Source: Cyclobacteriaceae bacterium
Lineage (GTDB): Bacteria; Bacteroidota; Bacteroidia; Cytophagales; Cyclobacteriaceae
NCBI GenBank assembly: GCA_958296015.1
Contig: CATQIH010000013.1
Span: forward strand, 62,001-126,000
Direction of reading: 5' to 3'
Length of the DNA: 64,000 bases
In this document: one piece after another, positions 17,411-25,619 of the stretch
Layout of the letters: every line of letters begins with the position of its first letter
How positions within the stretch are numbered: position 1 is the stretch's first letter
The notes under the pieces: generated by a model
What the model saw: only the letters and a program-made list of their open reading frames with translations
The model's database searches: none
Told to the model about the DNA's origin: nothing
Translations under genes and position numbers: made by a program

Positions 17411-18775
17411 ATGCATACAGAACATTCTGTTAAGATATTTGCAGTAGAGGATGACCCGACATACTCAAAATTTTTGAGCTATGTGCTAAGCCTGAACCCT
17501 GATTTTGAATATCAGGTATTCAAAACTGGAAAGGAATGTATTGACAATCTACATCATAGGCCCACCATTATCACGTTGGACTACTCGCTGCCAGATATGT
17601 CGGGAGAAGAGGTCATGAGAAAGATCAAAGAGTTTGATCCACAGATCATGGTCATCATCATCTCCGCACAGGAAGATATCAGCACGGCAGTGCAACTGCT
17701 AAAGCTCGGAGCTTACGACTATATCACAAAAGACGAAGAAACCAAAAACAGACTGCTCAATACCATCAACAATGCCAGAAAAAACATATCCTTAATCAAC
17801 GAAATTAATTCTTTAAAACAGGAAATCAACCAGAAATACCAGTTTGAAAGCATTATCGGCAATAGCCCTGCTATGAACAGTATCTTTGGTATGCTGGAAA
17901 AGGCTATCAAAACCAACATTACAGTTTCCATCACTGGAGAAACAGGCACAGGAAAAGAGGTGATCGCTAAAGCTATTCACTACAATTCTGACAAAAAAGG
18001 CAAACCTTTTGTAGCAGTAAACATCGCTGCTATACCCAGGGACCTGATCGAGAGCGAGCTTTTTGGCTATGAAAAGGGAGCTTTTACCGGTGCTGCCACC
18101 CGCAGGATAGGCAAGTTTGAAGAAGCACAGGAAGGTACTATCTTCCTTGATGAAATAGGCGAAATGGAGCTAAGTCTGCAAGCAAAACTGCTACGTACTA
18201 TCCAGGAGCGTGAAGTGATCAGGATAGGTGGAAACCAGATAATCAAGCTGAATGTCAGAATCGTTGTGGCCACTCACCGCAACCTGGCGGAAGAAGTTAA
18301 AAGAGGGGCCTTCCGCGAAGACCTTTATTACCGCTTGCTGGGGTTACCTATTCAGCTTCCACCACTGAGAGATCGTGGCAACGATGTTATCTTGCTGGCT
18401 AAATTTTTGCTGAACCAGTTTTGTGCCGAAAACAATATGCAGGGAACGCTGCTGAGCAAATTAGCCCAGGAAAAACTGCTTAGATACCATTATCCGGGTA
18501 ATGTGCGTGAGCTAAAATCTGTTGTTGAACTTGCTGCCGTTATGGCAGACAATGAACAAATAGAAGCGGATGATATTAGCTTCAACAGCATTAGGCGTGA
18601 GGAAAATTTCACGATGGAAGAGCTTTCTCTAAGAGAATATACCTTCCGTATTATATTACATTTCCTGGGCAAATATGATAACAATGTGCTACTGGTAGCC
18701 AAAAAACTCAAAATAGGAAAGTCAACTATATATCGTTATTTGAAAGAAATAGAAGAAGAAAACTATGTCTCTTAA
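17411..18775 (+). CDS. Sigma54-dependent response regulator (NtrC family)
   Basis: 454 residues. An N-terminal receiver domain carries phospho-acceptor Asp57 (ITLDYSLPDMSG) with the acidic pair EDD near residue 13. The central AAA+ domain has Walker A GETGTGKE, the sigma54-contact loop GAFTGA, and Walker B TIFLDEIGEM. A Fis-type helix-turn-helix ends the protein (LVAKKLKIGKSTIYRYLKEI). It activates sigma54 promoters when phosphorylated. The next gene encodes a stand-alone Hpt protein, 27 bases on, suggesting a phosphorelay. No kinase is adjacent. Confidence 0.94.
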   Translation: MHTEHSVKIFAVEDDPTYSKFLSYVLSLNPDFEYQVFKTGKECIDNLHHRPTIITLDYSLPDMSGEEVMRKIKEFDPQIMVIIISAQEDISTAVQLLKLGAYDYITKDEETKNRLLNTINNARKNISLINEINSLKQEINQKYQFESIIGNSPAMNSIFGMLEKAIKTNITVSITGETGTGKEVIAKAIHYNSDKKGKPFVAVNIAAIPRDLIESELFGYEKGAFTGAATRRIGKFEEAQEGTIFLDEIGEMELSLQAKLLRTIQEREVIRIGGNQIIKLNVRIVVATHRNLAEEVKRGAFREDLYYRLLGLPIQLPPLRDRGNDVILLAKFLLNQFCAENNMQGTLLSKLAQEKLLRYHYPGNVRELKSVVELAAVMADNEQIEADDISFNSIRREENFTMEELSLREYTFRIILHFLGKYDNNVLLVAKKLKIGKSTIYRYLKEIEEENYVS

Positions 18776-18802
18776 TATACTTATTCACTGAATCTGTAGA
18801 AA

Positions 18803-19201
18803 ATGCTAAATAAACATTCCTTGCCAATAGAAATGCCGGAAAATACTGACACCGTAGACTTGACATATCTAAGCAGTATATGCGACAATGATAAGCAGTT
18901 TATGCGTGAGATGATTGAAAACTTTGTGCAGGAAATGCCAGACAATATAGCGTGTATTGCACAGCATATTGAAGAAGAAAACTGGCCTGAGGTAAAAAAA
19001 CTGACGCACAAAATGAAGCCGGCTTTGCAGTTTATGGGTTTACCCGAAACGTTAAAACACGTTCGTACTATTGAGCAGCAAAGCAAAGAAGGAGAAAATC
19101 ATGATGAAATTCCGTTGTTATTTGAAAAAGTAGCAGAGAATATTCGTTACGCTGTCGAAGTGCTCAAAACTATCGCCATACAGCAATTTAAGGATGCATG
19201 A
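18803..19201 (+). CDS. Stand-alone Hpt phosphotransfer protein
   Basis: 132 residues, all helical by composition. The Hpt motif LTHKMKPALQFMG puts the phospho-accepting histidine at His69, with Lys72 as the usual partner. It would shuttle phosphate between a hybrid kinase and a receiver. Position 27 bases behind the sigma54 response regulator indicates one operon and a shared pathway. A hybrid kinase elsewhere in the window (48010-50067) has its own Hpt domain, so a direct link to it is not needed. Confidence 0.87.
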   Translation: MLNKHSLPIEMPENTDTVDLTYLSSICDNDKQFMREMIENFVQEMPDNIACIAQHIEEENWPEVKKLTHKMKPALQFMGLPETLKHVRTIEQQSKEGENHDEIPLLFEKVAENIRYAVEVLKTIAIQQFKDA

Positions 19202-19455
19202 TCAAAGCCTGGAAACAAAAAGCTGCGTTACCGAAAAAATCATGGTTATCAATGAACAAAATACAGGTAAATAGGTATTGTTTTCTTGCTTTCCATCTCT
19301 TAAATTTACCTTTATCATTTAGCAGAGATATTTTATAAGATTTTAGTTTTTATATATAATGTTGTCAGGAGTACAATAACTACCCTGATTCAAGTTATAA
19401 TACTACAGATAAATTAGTGGGTTCTGTTATCAGTTTATTCTAATTTGCTAACTAC
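19202..19455. other. Intergenic stretch without recognised gene
   Basis: About 250 AT-rich bases between the Hpt gene and the membrane protein at 19456. No open frame, hairpin terminator or repeat stands out; it presumably holds the promoter of the next gene. Confidence 0.5.
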
Positions 19456-20253
19456 ATGCTTCACAACCTAAGTTTTGTCAAAAAGGGAGATTATTACTCG
19501 CGGGTTTTAATTATTTTTTTGCTTTGTATAGATATATTTTCTTTTGCTATTGCAGCCAAGGTAGTTACATCACAGTCGCTTAGCTTGGTAGCTGAAGAAT
19601 TTTATCCTTTTGTGTTTATTTCAGCTTTATCATGGATCATTACTACCTGTTATTATAAGCTATACGGACGAAGCAAATTAAAATCGATCAAAGCCATTTT
19701 TCATAAGCACCTGGAAGCTCTACCTCTTTTGGTCTGTTTACAGCTTATTGCTTACATCTATATCAATCCTGCTACCGAGACATTAATTCCTATCATGGCT
19801 TTGAATTTCTATACCATTGCCTTAGCAGTACTGGTTAAGTCTATACTATTATTTATATACAAAGAATCGCACCAACAGTTTAGATCCCGGTATATCATTA
19901 TTGGCTACTCTGAGATGGGTCAGCGGTTGTTTGATTATTTGCAACAGCAGAAAAGGCACAGTCATCAGTTTATGGGCTTTTTTGATGATAATTATGTCGA
20001 TCACTCCCTACATGCCGGTAAAATTGAAGAAGTATATCATTATTGCAAAAAGCACAAAATAAGCCAAATTTATCTTGCTACCAATGCCAACGCTTCGCTG
20101 GTAAAAAAACTGGCAGACTTTGCAGACAGTCAATATATCTACTTTGGATATGTTGTCAACCAAACTCAATTGCAGAAAAGCCTGTTGCCATATCCAGAAA
20201 CAGTGCCTTTTTCTTCTGCAAAGCAAACTGGCTTTCAAACCATTTACGTGTAA
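19456..20253 (+). CDS. Membrane protein resembling the N-terminal half of sugar-phosphate transferases (catalytic half absent)
   Basis: 265 residues. Four hydrophobic segments (around residues 17-35, 50-67, 88-103 and 113-132) precede a Rossmann-like domain (YIIIGYSEMGQRLFDYL, GFFDDN, ISQIYLATN) that corresponds to the CoA-binding-like domain of WcaJ/WbaP-type undecaprenyl-phosphate sugar transferases. The C-terminal catalytic bacterial sugar transferase domain is missing; the frame closes normally and a terminator follows at 20262, so this is not a window or frameshift effect. It may be a regulatory or partner protein for exopolysaccharide synthesis, or a decayed gene. Confidence 0.7.
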   Translation: MLHNLSFVKKGDYYSRVLIIFLLCIDIFSFAIAAKVVTSQSLSLVAEEFYPFVFISALSWIITTCYYKLYGRSKLKSIKAIFHKHLEALPLLVCLQLIAYIYINPATETLIPIMALNFYTIALAVLVKSILLFIYKESHQQFRSRYIIIGYSEMGQRLFDYLQQQKRHSHQFMGFFDDNYVDHSLHAGKIEEVYHYCKKHKISQIYLATNANASLVKKLADFADSQYIYFGYVVNQTQLQKSLLPYPETVPFSSAKQTGFQTIYV

Positions 20254-20259
20254 AATGAA

Positions 20260-20290
20260 AAAACCGGGTCTTGCCCAGTTTTAGTTATAA
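20260..20290 (+). terminator. Probable terminator
   Basis: AAAAC-c-GGG/CCC-a-GTTTT stem with a short tcttg loop after the truncated sugar-transferase-like gene; the T run is short. Confidence 0.6.
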
Positions 20291-20310
20291 AGAATCATAT
20301 GATCTCTCTT

Positions 20311-20694
20311 TTATCGTGCATCTAACTTCAGCAGATGTGCATCAATGTTGTGCTCTTTCACCAGTTCATTGGTGTATTTTTTCTTACCGTACGGAACCAA
20401 TAAATAGAATTTTCCATTTTTAATACGTGCAAGATTGGCAAACAACTTCCATTTGCTCACTACATCCTGCATATTTTCTTTGTCTCCCTCTACGATCTTG
20501 AAGTAATCTTTACCGATCAAAGTTTCGCCAGTTAGATCGGGTGCAAACGTCTTATCAGAATTTTTCTCCGTGAAGCGTGTGGGCTGTTCGAAATCAGGCA
20601 AATCTGCCTTTATTTCTTTATAGCCCTTGCTTTGCAAAAGCTCTACCGCTTTTTGTGTAAACTGGGCCAGTTTAGATTCTGTTATACTGCTCAT
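20311..20694 (-). CDS. Hypothetical protein (127 aa)
   Basis: A 127-residue cytosolic protein. The sequence FAPDLTGETLIGKDYFKIVEGDKE...KGKFYLLVPYGKKKYTNELV resembles small Bacteroidota proteins of unknown function; the strand pattern with an early PD and a later acidic-basic cluster loosely recalls restriction-endonuclease-like folds, but the motif is incomplete and no catalytic claim is made. It is monocistronic, on the opposite strand to its left neighbour. Confidence 0.7.
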   Translation of the reverse strand: MSSITESKLAQFTQKAVELLQSKGYKEIKADLPDFEQPTRFTEKNSDKTFAPDLTGETLIGKDYFKIVEGDKENMQDVVSKWKLFANLARIKNGKFYLLVPYGKKKYTNELVKEHNIDAHLLKLDAR

Positions 20695-20699
20695 ACTAT

Positions 20700-21059
20700 A
20701 TTATATTTAGTTTTTTCTAAGGCAAAAAAGAACAGGCAGCTAAACGTTGCAACTTGGAATAAAGGTAAGTGCGGGGAAGTAAACATGCCCTGATTTGCCT
20801 GTCTCTTAGAATACAAACAGCGAAATAAAAGACAAAGTTCAACTTGAAGCGTAACTAACTAATTTAGCAAAATTGTTTCAACCAGGCAAATACTTTTTTC
20901 ATAGCTCTGGGTGTTTCTGCTATGGCAGCTTCGTTTGCTATTTGGTTTAGTTTTTCGTTGATCAGGCATTAAGCTGGTTGGGAAAATATAAGCGTTAAGT
21001 TTGTCAACAAAACAATAAGCAAAGTTGCATGGCCAATAGCGCGTTGTGCAAATTATCAT
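20700..21059. other. Intergenic region with a short coding-like relic on the minus strand
   Basis: About 360 bases. On the minus strand, roughly 20868-20965, a 30-codon frame reads ...NEKLNQIANEAA...AMKKVFAWLKQFC then stop, with plausible codon use but a stop just before it and no clear start. It may be the tail of a lost gene. A 66-residue frame at 20859-21059 in another phase has an unnatural composition and is not called. Confidence 0.35.
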
Positions 21060-21998
21060 CTAAAAGTAGCCTCCGCTTTGCTCAAGCTGACGATAATACT
21101 GCGTTACACCTTTCTCCAGCGATGTGAAATCTTCCTGAGCCCCTGCTTGTTGCAGTTGGCTAAGATCGGCCTGTGTGTAGGTTTGGTATTTTCCCTTCAA
21201 ATGATCAGGAAACGGGATACTCTCAATAGTTGCCCGAGGTTCCATTTGCTGGATAATGCTGGCAATGTCCATGAAGCTTCGCGCCTTTCCCGTACCACAA
21301 TTGAAGATACCAGATGCCTTGCTTTGGTAGAAGTGCAGGTTGACTTTCACCACATCTTCTACAAAAATAAAGTCACGGAGAAAGTTTTCGCTTCCCTCAA
21401 ACAACTTCATCTTTCCTCCTGCTTTCAGTTGGTTACAAAAATGAAAGACCACGGAAGCCATATTACCTTTGTGGTTTTCATGACAACCATATACATTGAA
21501 ATACCTAAGCCCTAATATTTGAGAAACCGGTTTTTCCTTTGCAAACACGCTTCGCACGTAGTTGTCGAACATAAATTTGGAAAAAGCATAGACGTTCAAC
21601 GGGTATTCACAGACACGTTCTTCGCGGAAGCCATGTGCTCCGTTACCATACACAGACGCACTGGAGGCATACAGGAAGTCTACGCGCTGGTTCAGACAGT
21701 GATGCAGGAGCTTTTTAGAAAATTCGTAGTTATTATTCATCATATACACACCATCGGTTTCGGTGGTAGAAGAACAGGCACCCTGGTGAAAAATGGTTTT
21801 TACCTCTTTCAAACTGGGTAGTTTTTGCAAAAAAGTATGCTTATCGACGAAATCTGTAATAAAAAGCCGGTTGAGGTTCAGATGCTTTTGTGCGTTGGCC
21901 AGGTTGTCTACCACCAGAATATCTTCTATGCCTATCTGATTCAGCCCTCTTATCAAATTACTGCCAATAAACCCAGCACCTCCGGTAACAATAATCAT
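21060..21998 (-). CDS. hldD: ADP-L-glycero-D-manno-heptose 6-epimerase
   Basis: 312 residues, extended SDR fold. NADP-binding TGGAGFIGSNL is at the very N-terminus and the catalytic pair is in YAFSK; HQGACSSTTETDG and RYFNVYGCHENHKGNMAS are characteristic of HldD rather than other nucleotide-sugar epimerases. The enzyme inverts C6 of ADP-D-glycero-D-manno-heptose for the LPS inner core. No other heptose gene is nearby. It is divergent from the AI-2E-family gene. Confidence 0.93.
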   Translation of the reverse strand: MIIVTGGAGFIGSNLIRGLNQIGIEDILVVDNLANAQKHLNLNRLFITDFVDKHTFLQKLPSLKEVKTIFHQGACSSTTETDGVYMMNNNYEFSKKLLHHCLNQRVDFLYASSASVYGNGAHGFREERVCEYPLNVYAFSKFMFDNYVRSVFAKEKPVSQILGLRYFNVYGCHENHKGNMASVVFHFCNQLKAGGKMKLFEGSENFLRDFIFVEDVVKVNLHFYQSKASGIFNCGTGKARSFMDIASIIQQMEPRATIESIPFPDHLKGKYQTYTQADLSQLQQAGAQEDFTSLEKGVTQYYRQLEQSGGYF

Positions 21999-22025
21999 AG
22001 TACGAATAATTTCAGTTAAACTTCT

Positions 22026-22033
22026 TAACTTTG
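22026..22033 (+). promoter_or_regulatory. Bacteroidota-type -7 box (TAACTTTG)
   Basis: TAACTTTG matches TAnnTTTG, 46 bases before the ATG at 22079 of the AI-2E-family transporter. Confidence 0.5.
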
Positions 22034-22078
22034 TACAAGTTTATGAAATTATAAACGATTTTTTAAACTATATATCTT

Positions 22079-23197
22079 ATGTCTAATATTTATAGTCAGC
22101 GCCAGCAGTGGACCCTGCTGATCGTGAGTATCATTATCGTAGGGCTTTTTATCTTGTATGGCATTCACCAATATACATCTGCCTTTCTGGGCAGTGCTAT
22201 ACTGTATATGGTATTTCGTCCGCTGTTTAACTACCTGGTACACAAAAAGCATATGAACAAAATGCTGACTACCATTTTGATTCTCGTTATTTCTCTGATG
22301 GTCATTGTGCTGCCTTTTTTATTTCTGAGTGTAATGCTGGCTAATAAAATTGCCTTCTACTCTAACAACCTGGATGAAATCGCACATTTCGTTAATAAGG
22401 TTGAACAAATTACTGGCATTCAATTACAGGACAAAAGCACAGTGCAAACTCTGATGACACAAGGCGGCAGTCTGGCAGCAGAGCTATTCCCCTCCCTGCT
22501 TAGTGGTACGCTAGACATGATTGTGATTATTGCCCTTATGTACTTTACCCTGTTCTATATGTTTTTGAACCAAAAGGGCTTTGTCAATGGGCTACACAAA
22601 TATATTCCTTTTGATACACAGACACTGGACGAACTGGGTACTGAACTTCAGAATATTGTCAATGCCAATGTAGTTGGGCAGGGAGTTATTTCTTTAATTC
22701 AGGGTAGCTTAACAGGGCTAGGGTTATACATCTTTGGCTTTGGCGATGTGATTTTCTGGAGTACGATTTCTTTCTTCCTGTCATTTATCCCGGTATTAGG
22801 TACCCCGCTGGTCTGGGGACCGGCAGCCATTATTGCGATTGCCAATGGGGATACAGGACAAGGTGTAGGGCTTCTGCTCTATGGTTCTATCCTGGTCATC
22901 AACATAGACAATCTTCTGCGCATATTTTTGACAAAAAGGATGGGCGATATACATCCCGTTGTGACGCTGACTGGTGTTATTCTAGGTGTACCTATCTTTG
23001 GTATTTTGGGCTTGGTAATAGGGCCATTGCTAATAGAATATTTTATTGTGCTGATCAGGGTATTTGAGCGTAGAAACCACTTCAGAATGGTAGAAGATAG
23101 AGAAGAAATCATATCCCCAGCGGATGAGTTGCATAATGAAGAAAAACATATGGAAGTGCCTCCCCTGATCCTTCCACCAGATGCCTGGCACAAATAA
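22079..23197 (+). CDS. AI-2E family transporter
   Basis: 372 residues with about eight membrane segments, arranged as two N-terminal helices, a longer soluble section (residues ~75-150) and a C-terminal cluster including FWSTISFFLSFIPVLGTPLVWGPAAI, the P-V-x-G motif of the AI-2E exporter (UPF0118) family. The C-terminal tail is acidic and soluble. Family members have been linked to export of small molecules or to Na+/H+ exchange; the substrate here is unknown. The stop lies 8 bases from the convergent pbpC stop. Confidence 0.9.
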   Translation: MSNIYSQRQQWTLLIVSIIIVGLFILYGIHQYTSAFLGSAILYMVFRPLFNYLVHKKHMNKMLTTILILVISLMVIVLPFLFLSVMLANKIAFYSNNLDEIAHFVNKVEQITGIQLQDKSTVQTLMTQGGSLAAELFPSLLSGTLDMIVIIALMYFTLFYMFLNQKGFVNGLHKYIPFDTQTLDELGTELQNIVNANVVGQGVISLIQGSLTGLGLYIFGFGDVIFWSTISFFLSFIPVLGTPLVWGPAAIIAIANGDTGQGVGLLLYGSILVINIDNLLRIFLTKRMGDIHPVVTLTGVILGVPIFGILGLVIGPLLIEYFIVLIRVFERRNHFRMVEDREEIISPADELHNEEKHMEVPPLILPPDAWHK

Positions 23198-23205
23198 TTG
23201 CTTCA

Positions 23206-25587
23206 TCAACCATGATTGCTGATGACCTCAAAATGGTGCTCCAGTTCTTTTCCGTTATTGTCTACTATGTGCAGCGTGTGCTTTCCAAAAGAAGGATTCA
23301 TTCCAAACTGGTGTTCTCCCGTGGTTTTCCCCAAATAGTTATTATCCAGATGCCAGTAAAGTGTGGCATTTCTATCCTGGTGGGCTATCTCAAAGATGGC
23401 CGCTCCAGGCTTACCATCCAGATCACGCGGAATGTATAGCCGTGTTTGGTGGCGAGGATAGATAATTTCCATTTCCTGCAAACCAGGCTGCTCACAGTGT
23501 GGGTCAAATGGAGGCGGCGGCTGGTAGTCCATATGATGCTGGCTGTAGTACCATGCCTGCACCGGCGGAAGCACAAACCACGAACGGGCCACCATTTCTC
23601 CTACTGCATAGCAAGAGCTGTTCACTTGGTATCGACCATCTTTCCGCAGATGCAACTGCTTATGATACGGACACTTACCAACGCGGGCTTTAGGCGAGAT
23701 ATACACAGTTTCTTGTTCCGGGCAAAATTCGCCTGCCAGACAACCACTCTTTTTACAAACCTTCAACTCTGTGGTAGCCACCACCGGCTGCGGAAAGTGC
23801 ATACCACCTTCCAGCTCGTCAAATATATCAAACAGCAAAGGAGCTGCCGCTTTCACGCCGATCAGATCCGGGCGGCCTTCGCCGTCGGCATTGCCTAGCC
23901 ATACGCCTACCACGTAGCGGTCGTTGAGACCAATGGCCCAGGCATCTCTGAAACCAAAGCTGGTGCCGGTTTTCCAGGCAATCTTTTTCGCTGAAGGGAA
24001 GCGTTCCCAACCTGCTAGTTCTTCCGGCCTGCGTACCTGCTGCATGGCCTGAAAAGTATGCCATATGGCCGAAGCCTTGATAAGTTCCTGTTGATTTCCC
24101 TTGGCATATGTTGTAGTATCTCCCTGCACATAATGGTTGGCAAAATACAAGGGCTTGGTATCTTTCTTTTGATGGGGCGTGCGTTGTGCGCGCTCTAAAG
24201 TTCTGACCATGCCGGCGTACATACTGGTTATTTCCCACAGCGAGCTTTCCGCACCACCCAGAATCAGCGACAGGCCATAATGCCCTGCAGGTTTGTTTAG
24301 CGAAGTAAGTCCCATCGACCGTAGCTTCTGGTGAAACTTTTCATAACCATATTCTTTCAGCAGATAGACGAAGGGAACATTCAGGGAACGAATCAGTGAC
24401 ACATCTGCCGGAACGGCTCCGTAAAACTTCTTATCAAAATTCTTCGGAGCAAAGCCCTGGTAGAATACAGGTACGTCAGGCAGCATCTGATAAGGCAGCA
24501 ACATGCCTTCATCTATAGCAGCACCATATAAGACAGGCTTGAGCAGACTACCAGTACTTCTGGAGGCCGTCACTACATCCACATATTGCCCGTGGTTTCC
24601 CGGCCCGTCTGCATTGCCTACATAGGCCAGTGCCTCCCCTGTTTTAACATCAACAACCAGGGCAGCAGCATTGTAGACATGGTTTGCCCGCATGTCCTGA
24701 TGTTGCCGGGCGACTTTGCTGTTGACCAAAGCCTGCAAACGCACGTCGATCGTACTATGGACATTTTGCCCTTCGTAGCCTTCTTTCACAGAGCGTCCCA
24801 GCAAGTGCCGCGCAAGGTTGGGCAGATCGTGGGGTGCTCCGGGCAGGGTTTCCAGTAGGGCAAGCTGGTATGTCAGCGTATCAAGATAGTTGTTTTTCAA
24901 TAATTTACTTAGCAAAAAATCTCTTTTATAGCGAAGCTCATCATCATTTTTGCCGGGATAGATCATAGAAGGACTATTGGGCAACACGGCCAGCGTAGCG
25001 CATTCGGCCCAGGATAAATTGCCGGGGCTTTTCTGGTAATAGCGCCAGGAAGCTGCCGAAAGCCCTACCACATTGCTGCCGAAAGGCGCATGGGCTACAT
25101 ACAAGCGCATAATCTCTTCTTTGCTGTAAAGCATTTCCAACTTGAGTGCCAGTAACAGTTCCCTGCACTTCTGCCAGTGTGTGCGCCTGGTGTTTCCCAG
25201 TGCCATCCGTACCACCTGCATACTAAGCGTGCTTCCGCCCCTGACTACCTTACCGGCTTCAATATTCTGCACCAACGCTTTGCCCAATGCCACAGGGTTG
25301 ATGCCCGGATGCTGGTAGAAGTACTCGTCTTCATACAGGAGAAGGCATTGCTGGAATTTCTTCGGGATACTATCAGGTATGGGAAAACGCCATTGCTCAT
25401 CTTTGGCTATGCGTGCTCCCAGCAAAGTGCCATCCCGTGCTTCAAGCACTGTTGAGTAGCTGACCTTAAACAATGGCTTAGGCAAAGGGTAGATCAGAAA
25501 CACAGCAAGAGGTAGCAGGCCCAGGAGCCACCACCTCTTGCTGTATACCTTTGTCTTGAAGCCTTTCCAGTGCATATCTTTCAACAT
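23206..25587 (-). CDS. pbpC: Penicillin-binding protein 1C (glycosyltransferase/transpeptidase)
   Basis: About 793 residues from Met at 25587; the frame is open to a GTG at 25641 that overlaps the upstream macroglobulin gene, and Met at 25575 is also possible. One membrane anchor (WWLLGLLPLAVFLIY) is followed by a GT51 domain (EDEYFYQHPGINP, RGGSTLSMQVVRM) and a transpeptidase domain (STGSLLKP, SLNVP, WKTGTSFGFRDAW), then the PBP1C-specific C-terminal domain. It polymerises and may cross-link peptidoglycan. The coupling with the alpha-2-macroglobulin gene just upstream is the classic pbpC arrangement. Confidence 0.93.
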   Translation of the reverse strand: MLKDMHWKGFKTKVYSKRWWLLGLLPLAVFLIYPLPKPLFKVSYSTVLEARDGTLLGARIAKDEQWRFPIPDSIPKKFQQCLLLYEDEYFYQHPGINPVALGKALVQNIEAGKVVRGGSTLSMQVVRMALGNTRRTHWQKCRELLLALKLEMLYSKEEIMRLYVAHAPFGSNVVGLSAASWRYYQKSPGNLSWAECATLAVLPNSPSMIYPGKNDDELRYKRDFLLSKLLKNNYLDTLTYQLALLETLPGAPHDLPNLARHLLGRSVKEGYEGQNVHSTIDVRLQALVNSKVARQHQDMRANHVYNAAALVVDVKTGEALAYVGNADGPGNHGQYVDVVTASRSTGSLLKPVLYGAAIDEGMLLPYQMLPDVPVFYQGFAPKNFDKKFYGAVPADVSLIRSLNVPFVYLLKEYGYEKFHQKLRSMGLTSLNKPAGHYGLSLILGGAESSLWEITSMYAGMVRTLERAQRTPHQKKDTKPLYFANHYVQGDTTTYAKGNQQELIKASAIWHTFQAMQQVRRPEELAGWERFPSAKKIAWKTGTSFGFRDAWAIGLNDRYVVGVWLGNADGEGRPDLIGVKAAAPLLFDIFDELEGGMHFPQPVVATTELKVCKKSGCLAGEFCPEQETVYISPKARVGKCPYHKQLHLRKDGRYQVNSSCYAVGEMVARSWFVLPPVQAWYYSQHHMDYQPPPPFDPHCEQPGLQEMEIIYPRHQTRLYIPRDLDGKPGAAIFEIAHQDRNATLYWHLDNNYLGKTTGEHQFGMNPSFGKHTLHIVDNNGKELEHHFEVISNHG

Positions 25588-25619
25588 AAACGATGGGTTC
25601 AATCCTGCCGCTGCCCGTC

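Noticed and set aside
20859-21059. A 66-residue minus-strand gene next to hldD
   Set aside because: Unusual composition and no family features.
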